Both the position numbers and the translations under genes were made by a program. Shown here one piece after another: positions 56,378-62,983 of a stretch of DNA of 64,000 nucleotides. Under the pieces are notes generated by a model. That model had not been told where the DNA came from. It worked only from the letters and a program-made list of their open reading frames with translations, and did not search any database. Source of the DNA: Ricordea florida (lineage: Eukaryota > Cnidaria > Anthozoa > Corallimorpharia > Ricordeidae). The stretch covers positions 3,569,655 through 3,633,654 of the forward strand of contig OX453274.1 of NCBI GenBank assembly GCA_949710005.1. The letters are read 5' to 3'. How positions within the stretch are numbered: position 1 is the first letter of the stretch; every line of letters begins with the position of its first letter.

Positions 56378-56596
56378 ATGTCAACTGAAAACAAACTTGT
56401 GAAAACTGTAACTGATTCGGCGGTACTTATCGGATTGGGGGCTGGGGTTGGATATGTAGCTAAAAAGATGATGAAAGAATCATTTTTGAACGATCCATCC
56501 TCAAGTATTACAAATTATGCAAAATGGGTAGCTGTATTATCCGGAAGTATGTATCTTAAAACATATTTAGAGGATCAAAAGATTTTACCAAAATAA
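56378..56596 (+). CDS. 72-aa single-pass membrane protein (element 2)
   Basis: It differs from the element 1 copy at four of 72 residues. It has a Gly-rich hydrophobic segment VLIGLGAGVGYVAKK and a second apolar stretch WVAVLSGSMYL. TCTAAAGAT lies 33 nt before the start at 56345. The next gene starts 6 bp after the stop. The function is unknown. Confidence 0.75.
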   Translation: MSTENKLVKTVTDSAVLIGLGAGVGYVAKKMMKESFLNDPSSSITNYAKWVAVLSGSMYLKTYLEDQKILPK

Positions 56597-56602
56597 TCAA
56601 AC

Positions 56603-57001
56603 ATGGCATTAGCAACAATAGGAATGATGGGTTTGGGGGCAATATTGAATGCAACGGCATTTACTGGAGGAAATATTCTTGCAAAATATTTAACTGGTCG
56701 AAATGTTGATACAGAAAAAATAAGACATGATAAAGCAATGGAAAAATATCAAAGAGATTACGCTGAATATCAGGAAAAAAGACAAAAAATGCTTGATTGG
56801 AAAATGAAAAGAAAAGATGAAAAATATCAAGCATCAAAAAATATTTCAGCTACAAATCAGGCTTTTGAATTGTATGGGCAAATGCAAGAACCCAAATTTT
56901 CAGATTATTACAAACCAAGCGATGGCCAAAAGACAGGAGAAATGGTATATGTCGGGGCTGGAATGTTAGGTTTAGGTTACGCGGTCAGTAAATTTTTATA
57001 A
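56603..57001 (+). CDS. Small membrane/coiled-coil virion-module protein, 132 aa (element 2)
   Basis: It matches the 130-aa element 1 protein: hydrophobic N-terminus, charged helix (MEKYQRDYAEYQEKRQKM), and apolar C-terminus (YVGAGMLGLGYAVSKFL). The probable promoter box TTTAGAGG lies 37 nt upstream, inside the preceding coding sequence. It ends 11 bp before the convergent hairpin. The function is unknown. Confidence 0.75.
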   Translation: MALATIGMMGLGAILNATAFTGGNILAKYLTGRNVDTEKIRHDKAMEKYQRDYAEYQEKRQKMLDWKMKRKDEKYQASKNISATNQAFELYGQMQEPKFSDYYKPSDGQKTGEMVYVGAGMLGLGYAVSKFL

Positions 57002-57012
57002 ATTATTATTTT

Positions 57013-57042
57013 GTTATATAACCAAATTACTGGTTACATAAC
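57013..57042. terminator. Hairpin between convergent genes (element 2, middle)
   Basis: GTTATATAACC / GGTTACATAAC, the same arms and 8-nt loop length as at 30747-30776, between the gene ends at 57001 (+) and 57054 (-). It probably ends transcripts from both sides. Confidence 0.7.
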
Positions 57043-57053
57043 ATAATTTTTTA

Positions 57054-57665
57054 CTAATCTTCTTTACCCCATCTTTCTTTCAAATCTCTTAACTCTTCAA
57101 AATCAATACACCAATCTAAATACCTGGATGGATGCCATGCTATGGCCATTAATTCGTCATGTAATTTTTTGTAGAATTTGTTTTTATGATTTATTTTATC
57201 TTCATTTAAAAATATATTTACCACTAATGATTTAATAAAAAATTTTTTATCAAAACCGCTGATATTGCATGTCTTGTCATAATAAAACATATAAACACCA
57301 TTTTCATAAAAATGAACAATTGTTTGTTGGTCTACTTCTTCTTCTTCCACAAAGTAGTCTTCATTAGCAATTTCTAAAAGTTCTTTTACAAAATCATTAG
57401 TGGATATACCATCAACACCAAAATCTATATCTTTTGAAAAACCAATGCTATGTTCAAAATAGTTATTATCTTTATTATAATATTCAAACCAACCTTCTAT
57501 ATTATTGTGAAATAAAAAATCATCAATAAAATGAAATGATACAGAGATGTATTCTCTATTTTTTGATAATTTTTTTAACAAATCTTCTTTTATTTCCTCT
57601 ATAAATTCGCAAAAACCCAGTTCTTTTTCATTAAAATACTTAATATCAACTATGTCGTTCATCAT
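57054..57665 (-). CDS. FYKKLHDELM-family protein of unknown function, 203 aa (element 2)
   Basis: The start is set at ATG 57665 rather than the longer frame from 57737. The TTTAAAAG box is then about 35 nt upstream, and the first residues line up with NEKELGFC of the element 1 paralogue. The C-terminus has FYKKLHDELMAIAWHPSRYL followed by DWCIDFEEL. It is acidic with no transmembrane segment. It is transcribed against the virion genes, between the 132- and 402-aa genes. The equivalent locus in element 1 is a pseudogene, and an extra copy lies near element 1's left end. The function is unknown. Confidence 0.72.
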   Translation of the reverse strand: MMNDIVDIKYFNEKELGFCEFIEEIKEDLLKKLSKNREYISVSFHFIDDFLFHNNIEGWFEYYNKDNNYFEHSIGFSKDIDFGVDGISTNDFVKELLEIANEDYFVEEEEVDQQTIVHFYENGVYMFYYDKTCNISGFDKKFFIKSLVVNIFLNEDKINHKNKFYKKLHDELMAIAWHPSRYLDWCIDFEELRDLKERWGKED

Positions 57666-57755
57666 TTTATTTTTTCTTTTATATTTTTTTTCTTTTAAAT
57701 CATTTTTCTTCAGCTCTAAGGGGTCTAAAGATTTCATACTGATGAGTAAAAAATC

Positions 57756-58964
57756 ATGGCAGAAGAAATACCAATGGAAGATTTTTCAAGAGATAATGAT
57801 GATGATGCTGATGAAGAAACGGATACGATGACATCTACATCTGAATTTCCTGATTGGGATTATTACCAGCAACCGAGGCGGGCTGAATGGGATCAACCAG
57901 TGGAAGGAGGGGGGCCGGATAATTTTAGAGATGGGGAATATGATAGAAGGGTAGAAGCAGGGCAATATCTAAAACGTTATTTTCCAGACTTCAATCCGAG
58001 GGATGCGTCATTTAATGTTAAATTTGAAGAAGATGGAAGTATATCCGGGAGATTAAGTGATAGGAAAAATGCCAAGAAGCATATCATACTTGATAAAGAT
58101 AAAAATCTTAAGGTTGAAGATTTACCAAAAGAAATGAGAAAAGAACTAGGTGCTGATTATGAAACAATGGTGGAAAAGTATAATAATACCTCGTCAGAAT
58201 TGAGAAAATCCATTGAGAAAAATAAGGAATTAGATAATGCATTGCAAGGATTGAAAGCAACGGCAGAAGTATATCCGCTGGAGATTGAACGATATGCGGA
58301 AAGAGAAAAAGAACTTAGGGAATTCATTGAGAGACAACAGATACAAAAAGCAGAAAATAAAAGCCTTTTCGATCAAACCGTTAAACAGAATATAGAATTA
58401 AAAATACAAGCGGAAAAACTTTTGGACGAAGTAAAATTATACAAAGAAGAAATAGATAAATATAAGAAGGGTAAATCAAATGAATCAAAATTAAAACAAA
58501 GTAATGAACGATTAAAATCTGAGGTTGATAAATTAAAAGAACGACTTAGTAATAAAACAATTTCAAGTGAAGAACAATTATCAGATATTGAGGGCCGAAA
58601 AGATGAAATAATTAAAAATTTACCGTTACGGGAGCGACTAAAGTATATCTTCAAAAAGTATGGTTTTACAGTTTTTGCTGTTCTAAGTGCGGTAGGTGTA
58701 ATCATTGGGGTTATAGTTTCTAATCTTTCAAAGGGTTTATCTGCTTTGGGTAGGGGTGTTGGTAATGGGTTGAAAACTATAGGTAAAAAACTGGGTGAAA
58801 TATTACCCGGAATGGTTGGCGCAATAGTTAGCTTTCTATTCAAAACCGCCGGTCAGGTTATTGGATTTTTAGGTGAGAATGCTTGGCTTTTGATAATGGC
58901 CGTAGTTCTATATTTTGTGGACCGACTAAAAGGAGGAACAAGTATAAAAAAGAAGAGAAAGTAA
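57756..58964 (+). CDS. Virion-module protein with long coiled coil and conserved amphipathic C-terminus, 402 aa (element 2)
   Basis: The N-terminus is acidic. Residues about 130-290 form a long coiled coil (rich in E/K/L heptads, such as ERLKSEVDKLKERL). The last roughly 110 residues carry the same three hydrophobic segments as the element 1 protein (KYGFTVFAVLSAVGVIIGV; PGMVGAIVSFLF; NAWLLIMAVVLYFV). The coiled coil is not found in the 326-aa element 1 protein, so the heads differ while the tail is conserved. TCTAAAGAT lies at 57724, 32 nt before the start. A membrane-associated virion role is possible; the function is unknown. Confidence 0.75.
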   Translation: MAEEIPMEDFSRDNDDDADEETDTMTSTSEFPDWDYYQQPRRAEWDQPVEGGGPDNFRDGEYDRRVEAGQYLKRYFPDFNPRDASFNVKFEEDGSISGRLSDRKNAKKHIILDKDKNLKVEDLPKEMRKELGADYETMVEKYNNTSSELRKSIEKNKELDNALQGLKATAEVYPLEIERYAEREKELREFIERQQIQKAENKSLFDQTVKQNIELKIQAEKLLDEVKLYKEEIDKYKKGKSNESKLKQSNERLKSEVDKLKERLSNKTISSEEQLSDIEGRKDEIIKNLPLRERLKYIFKKYGFTVFAVLSAVGVIIGVIVSNLSKGLSALGRGVGNGLKTIGKKLGEILPGMVGAIVSFLFKTAGQVIGFLGENAWLLIMAVVLYFVDRLKGGTSIKKKRK

Positions 58965-59002
58965 CAAATTTAAAGATATCATACCGTTCAGTAAAATACA
59001 AT

Positions 59003-59623
59003 ATGGGCGAATACAATGGAATTTATCCTCAATTACCTAATAATAATTTCCAAACACAAAGCGGAGATAATTTGATTAATTTCAGGCTACAAAAATCAAG
59101 CGAGGTATTACAAAATCTCGAGAAGGAAATTAAACATTACGAAGAAGTGAGGAAAAAATATAATAGGGCAAGAGGAATATGTACAAAAATTAGTGTTTCT
59201 GGTGGATTTATTTCAGTTCTTCTATCGGCAAGCGGATTAGGAACTTCTCTCACGGGTTTTGGCGCTATTGTTGGTGTGCCTTTGGGTGTGGTTGGAGGTG
59301 TTTTTGGCGGGCTGTCGATTGGATTTGGTTTTGCCTCTAAAAGTCTTTCCGCCAAAGTTAGTAAACACGAACAAACCGTTGCAATTGCAAAATCAAAATT
59401 AAACACAATTAACGATTTAGTCTCAAAAGCTTTGAAAGATAATGCTATATCCGACCAAGAATTTTCCATAATTTTAGCAGAATTGGAAAAGTTTCAAAAA
59501 CTAAAACAAGAAATACGGCAAAAATTCAGAAAAGATTCAGAAAAAAACTTGGACATGAGTATTATAAGGAGGGAAGTTCGAGAAGATCTATTAAAAGAGC
59601 TTACCGGAGGGAAAGGACATTAA
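59003..59623 (+). CDS. Hydrophobic-core coiled-coil protein, 206 aa (element 2)
   Basis: The start is set at ATG 59003. The longer frame from 58883 overlaps the previous gene, and the element 1 homologue starts at the same residues (YPQLPNN). TTTAAAGAT lies 34 nt upstream at 58969. It has an N-terminal coiled coil, a Gly-rich hydrophobic hairpin (LLSASGLGTSLTGFGAIVG) and a helical C-terminus, and aligns throughout with the 205-aa element 1 protein. It may be membrane-active; the function is unknown. Confidence 0.75.
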   Translation: MGEYNGIYPQLPNNNFQTQSGDNLINFRLQKSSEVLQNLEKEIKHYEEVRKKYNRARGICTKISVSGGFISVLLSASGLGTSLTGFGAIVGVPLGVVGGVFGGLSIGFGFASKSLSAKVSKHEQTVAIAKSKLNTINDLVSKALKDNAISDQEFSIILAELEKFQKLKQEIRQKFRKDSEKNLDMSIIRREVREDLLKELTGGKGH

Positions 59624-59673
59624 AGATTTCATTAGAAAAAACTGATGTCGGTTGTAATTTTTTTGCGGGCATT

Positions 59674-59736
59674 ACATCTTAATTCTTACAAATTTAAAGA
59701 TCTAGTTATTTGATACAAAAAAAAGAATTAAGATGT
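59674..59736. promoter_or_regulatory. Inverted repeat around promoter and start of the 537-aa gene
   Basis: ACATCTTAATTCTT (59674-59687) and AAGAATTAAGATGT (59723-59736) are exact inverted arms enclosing TTTAAAGAT (59693), with the start codon inside the right arm. Element 1 has the same design with arms shorter by one base (ATTCTT in place of AATTCTT), still complementary. Confidence 0.7.
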
Positions 59737-61346
59737 TATTTGATGATTTCAGAAACCGATATCCAAACGCGAATCTCAATAAATTTTCATTTGTGAATGA
59801 CCCATTTGGCGGATATATTAAATGGAAAGTTAATGGAACAACTGTAATGTCCGATGATGATCCTTCTGGAGAAACTTGGACTGCAAATCTTTCTAATAAT
59901 TTGAAAACATTATTATGGGAAGATTTAGGGGTGGAAAATAAAGTTAAGGTAAGTTCATTTCCAAAAAGTTTAACATTTACAAAACAAACATATCCAATAC
60001 CAGGAGTTAGTTTTGATGAGTTTGCTAATGATGCGACAAAAATGCTAACCGAGCTAGATATATATGTTTCAGAAAAAGATCATTTCACCGCGGCAATGAC
60101 AAATGTATTTAAAAATCAGACTATAGAACTTACTAGTGGAAAAGAAGCCAGAGCTTGGTTAAATAAACCAAATATTAGTCAATGGCCTCAGCAATTAAAC
60201 ATGGCGGTTTGGTGCGCAACTTCTGGATGCGGTGTAAGTTTAATTGAAATTTTAAGTTACCCAAAAGTTATTAGAAGTTTTTTTATATTTCACGTATACT
60301 TTACAATAAGAAGAATAATATATGAATTAAATGTTCCATTGCCAGGCGAAAAAACTTTTTCTTCAAAAAATAATCTATATGATAAAAATGCTTATAATAG
60401 ATTGTGCGCAGAATTCGGATTAAGCAATAATCAGGATTTTAAGGGGTGGAATAAACCTTTAGCTGATTTTAGATTTAAGGGTGGTGCAAATCATGGTGTC
60501 GGAGATGTATTTATTGATTATGGAAAAGGATACGTAGATCCTCGAAAAGTTCCTGGAAGCTCTAGTGGGCAAGCAATGGGCGGGGGAAATCAAAATGTCA
60601 GAATTATAAGGAGCTACGATCCTGATGCAAATATTTGGCCAAGCAGCGCAAATAGATTTTCCGATGATGGGGGTAAAAAAATAGATGGAAATTTAATATC
60701 TATGCTTCGAAATGATTATTTTGTAGATTTTCAATATGCGTGGTTTATACCAGAATCTGGTTATGGATTAACAAAAGCCGGATTGGGGAGAATAAATAGA
60801 TCGGTTGAGGCTTTTGTTTATTGTATATTGGGAGCCCAAGTTAATACTAGAAATTCTATTGTGGGTAATGGCGGTGGAGCAATCGAAACGCAAAATGAAT
60901 TCAAAGCATTATTTGAAAGTAGTGTGATAGAAAATGATATTTCTAAATCCATTCAAAATTACCAAAAATCTGTACAGGAAACCAAATTAAGGCTTGATTT
61001 GGCTGTTGCTCCGGGTGTTTGGTTGATGCCAAGTAATATGATTATAAATACTGTAAGTGTGGTTGGGTATAATAATAATCTGAAAATAGCAACAGAAGAT
61101 ATGAAATTTGGGGTAAATAATTCAATAAATGTCGAAACAAAAAATGTTGGAATCCCTAATAGTTTAGGAACATCAAAGATTTTATTAAATACTAATCCTC
61201 AACCAAGGAATCCTAAATTAAAAAAAAATAACGATGAATCAAAAAATGATGATGAAGTTAATAATAGAGAAACATCTTCTCATCAAAATAATCTTATAAT
61301 TTTAATGTTTGCCGGGGGATTATTATCTTGGTTTTTATTTCGTTAA
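59733..61346 (+). CDS. C-terminally anchored virion-module protein, 537 aa (element 2)
   Basis: It aligns with the 504-aa element 1 protein, with two extra stretches (around residues 235-245 and 262-282, the latter Gly/Ser rich). The core QWPQQLNMAVWCATSGCGVS and YFTIRRIIYEL is conserved, as are EAFVYCILGAQVNTRNSIVG and APGVWLMPSN. It ends in one transmembrane helix plus LFR. From memory it belongs to a family recurrent in cnidarian Maverick-type elements. The role is unknown; its size and tail anchor would suit a virion surface or assembly protein. Confidence 0.8.
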   Translation: MLFDDFRNRYPNANLNKFSFVNDPFGGYIKWKVNGTTVMSDDDPSGETWTANLSNNLKTLLWEDLGVENKVKVSSFPKSLTFTKQTYPIPGVSFDEFANDATKMLTELDIYVSEKDHFTAAMTNVFKNQTIELTSGKEARAWLNKPNISQWPQQLNMAVWCATSGCGVSLIEILSYPKVIRSFFIFHVYFTIRRIIYELNVPLPGEKTFSSKNNLYDKNAYNRLCAEFGLSNNQDFKGWNKPLADFRFKGGANHGVGDVFIDYGKGYVDPRKVPGSSSGQAMGGGNQNVRIIRSYDPDANIWPSSANRFSDDGGKKIDGNLISMLRNDYFVDFQYAWFIPESGYGLTKAGLGRINRSVEAFVYCILGAQVNTRNSIVGNGGGAIETQNEFKALFESSVIENDISKSIQNYQKSVQETKLRLDLAVAPGVWLMPSNMIINTVSVVGYNNNLKIATEDMKFGVNNSINVETKNVGIPNSLGTSKILLNTNPQPRNPKLKKNNDESKNDDEVNNRETSSHQNNLIILMFAGGLLSWFLFR

Positions 61347-61407
61347 TGTTTTGATTATCCAAGCTAAGGTCAATTTAAAGATGAATTTAATGTAATCAAA
61401 ACAAAAA

Positions 61408-62040
61408 ATGTTCAGTATTACAATGTACGATTCAGAAACTAGAATTTATTTAGATCCGCCGCTGAAAAATCTTCGGGAGATACAGCTCCTGGATTGTAAT
61501 ATACAAACCAAAAGATTGATTAATTTCAAGGATCAAGAAAAAATAACTGATAATAATCAGCTCCCAATAATAATACAACCTGGTACATATTCGTTGCGTG
61601 ATATTCAATCGATCTTTCTTAAAGATCCGGGAGTGGAAAAAATAACAATCATTGAGACAGACACTGTTGACTATCTTTATTCCAATAAGAACTTCAAAAT
61701 AAAACTTACGAGAGGGTTTGCGGTTGGTTTAGGAGTGCCTGAAGTTATAAATCCTGGTAAATTATACCCCATAAATATTCAGATTAAGGAGCCGTTGAGA
61801 CTTATGTGTAGTATAGTGGATAATAAATCGTCATATATGAATAACACCAAATATGGTGAACTTGTGAAACTCACACCATCAAACCTACTTGCAAACATAC
61901 CCTCAAAGGATTATCCGACAATTCCGGTTCAAAAATATGATAGCTTGATTAACCATTTTGATTTAACTATCTTAGACTCTGAATGGAAAAAACTTGATCT
62001 TAAGGGTTCTCCCATAACTTTTAGTTTAAGATTTAGATAA
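61408..62040 (+). CDS. Penton-like minor capsid protein (element 2)
   Basis: A 210-aa protein, homologous over its full length to the 211-aa element 1 protein. The middle third (around FKDQEKITDN) is the most diverged, whereas the N-terminal YDSETRIYLDPPLKNLREIQ and the C-terminal half (VINPGKLYPINIQIKEPLRL, FDLTILDSEW, FSLRFR) are nearly identical. The pattern fits a single-jelly-roll penton protein at the capsid vertices. TTTAAAGAT lies 34 nt before the start at 61374. Confidence 0.7.
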   Translation: MFSITMYDSETRIYLDPPLKNLREIQLLDCNIQTKRLINFKDQEKITDNNQLPIIIQPGTYSLRDIQSIFLKDPGVEKITIIETDTVDYLYSNKNFKIKLTRGFAVGLGVPEVINPGKLYPINIQIKEPLRLMCSIVDNKSSYMNNTKYGELVKLTPSNLLANIPSKDYPTIPVQKYDSLINHFDLTILDSEWKKLDLKGSPITFSLRFR

Positions 62041-62046
62041 ATTGTT

Positions 62047-62077
62047 GTTATGTAACCATTTATTGGGGTTATATAAC
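62047..62077. terminator. Hairpin between convergent genes (element 2, right)
   Basis: GTTATGTAACC / GGTTATATAAC lies between the penton end (62040) and the zinc-repeat gene end (62085). It has the same mismatch position as the other hairpins but with the two arms exchanged. Confidence 0.7.
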
Positions 62078-62084
62078 ATAATTT

Positions 62085-62471
62085 TCAACATTCTTTGCAA
62101 TGATACTTTTGATTATTATGTATACATATTTGTGATCCGCCGCATTCTTTACAAAAACTTTTTTGTTTGTTGTGAAAACATATTTGTGAACCATCACATA
62201 ATATACAGTAAGATTTTCTTTTCCCATGAACGCATATTTGTGATCCCTCACACTCTTTACAAGAATATTTTTTAATTCCATGTTCACAATAATAATAATA
62301 ATTATACATTAAAATAGCTTTTAAAAATAACTTATCAATATCCTCATCTGAAAATTTTCCCAACTCATTAATTAAATCAGCTTTAATCATTTTATGGCGT
62401 CCCTTAATTTTCAACTGCCTTGCAATAAATTTTAGTTGTGGTACATTCAAACTTCGTAATTTTTGATCCAT
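62085..62471 (-). CDS. SAP-like N-terminus plus zinc-knuckle repeat protein (element 2)
   Basis: A 128-aa protein starting at ATG 62471 in the terminal repeat. It begins MDQ like the polymerase at the other end. Residues 1-45 are SAP-like (LNVPQLKFIARQLKIKGRHK). The rest has modules of the form C-x-H-x6-C-x2-C (CEHGIKKYSCKEC, CVHGKRKSYCILC, CFHNKQKSFCKEC, CIHNNQKYHCKEC). It has four full modules compared with about five in element 1. A zinc-dependent DNA- or protein-binding role at the element end is inferred. Confidence 0.75.
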   Translation of the reverse strand: MDQKLRSLNVPQLKFIARQLKIKGRHKMIKADLINELGKFSDEDIDKLFLKAILMYNYYYYCEHGIKKYSCKECEGSQICVHGKRKSYCILCDGSQICFHNKQKSFCKECGGSQICIHNNQKYHCKEC

Positions 62472-62961
62472 TTAGTATTGTATTTCACTAATTTTTCTTT
62501 TAAACCGTAATTATTTTCAATTTTTTCATCGACACCAAACCTACCGTTTTTTTCGCAGATAGATTCGCCCTCCGCTCGCGCTGCTCGCTCCGCCTGTCGG
62601 CCCAACTTTGCAGACGGCACAAACGCACTAATTACAAAGATAGATTCGCCCTCCGCTCGCGCAGCTCGCTCCGCCTGTCGGCCCAACTTTGCAGACGGCA
62701 CAAACGCACTAATTACAAAGATAGATTCGCCCTCCGCTCGCGCAGCTCGCTCCGCCTGTCGGCCCAACTTTGCAGACGGCACAAACGCACTAATTACAAA
62801 GATAGATTCGCCCTCCGCTCGCGCAGCTCGCTCCGCCTGTCGGCCCAACTTTGCAGAGACTTGACCCTCCCCCAAACCTAAAACGTACTTATAAGCTTTG
62901 CAGAGAGACTTGACCCTCCCCCAAACCTAAAACGTACTTATAAACACGCTTACATAGTAGT
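62463..62961 (-). repeat. Right terminal inverted repeat of element 2 (499 bp)
   Basis: This is the inverted counterpart of the left arm, extended by exactly 162 bp, which is two 81-bp units. Its inner edge holds the start codon of the zinc-repeat protein at 62471. Confidence 0.9.
62561..62856 (-). repeat. 81-bp GC-rich tandem units, right arm (4 copies)
   Basis: AGATTCGCCCTCCGCTCGCG recurs at 62561, 62642, 62723 and 62804, an exact 81-bp period. The first unit differs from the others by a single visible base (GCGCTGC versus GCGCAGC). Because 81 is divisible by three, a fortuitous open frame runs through the array. Confidence 0.9.
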
Positions 62962-62966
62962 CCACA
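62962..62966. repeat. Target-site duplication of element 2, right
   Basis: CCACA follows the inverted terminus CATAGTAGT and is part of the original host exon. Confidence 0.9.
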
Positions 62967-62983
62967 TCTGCTGCCCCTTATGG
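62967..62983 (+). CDS. Displaced end of the DGAT2-like first exon
   Basis: Seventeen bases after the right-hand duplication continue the reading frame broken at 47257 (residues HLLPLM-G, sharing the CCACA copy). They are followed by a consensus donor GTAAGT at 62984. This shows where the exon ended before insertion. Confidence 0.75.

Larger units (their letters stand above)
47258..62961. mobile_element. Maverick/Polinton (adintovirus-like) provirus, element 2
   Basis: A 15,704-bp element bounded by ACTACTATGTAAGCG termini and a 5-bp duplication CCACA (47253-47257, 62962-62966). The arms are 337 bp (left) and 499 bp (right); the difference is two extra 81-bp units. Gene order mirrors element 1 in the opposite orientation: polymerase (+), integrase (-), then 60-aa protein, capsid, packaging ATPase, four small proteins, the FYKKLHDE-family gene (-), 402-, 206- and 537-aa proteins and penton, with the zinc-repeat protein (-) at the far end. 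All are intact except the integrase, which has one nonsense codon. It lies inside a coding exon of a host acyltransferase. Confidence 0.95.

Noticed and set aside
62447-62875. 142-codon open frame through the right terminal repeat of element 2
   Set aside because: Same cause as the left arm; repetitive, with no independent support for translation.
28798-62961. Bacterial or free viral contamination as the source of the AT-rich intronless blocks
   Set aside because: Both blocks have exact target duplications and host sequence on both sides, and one interrupts a host exon in a restorable phase.
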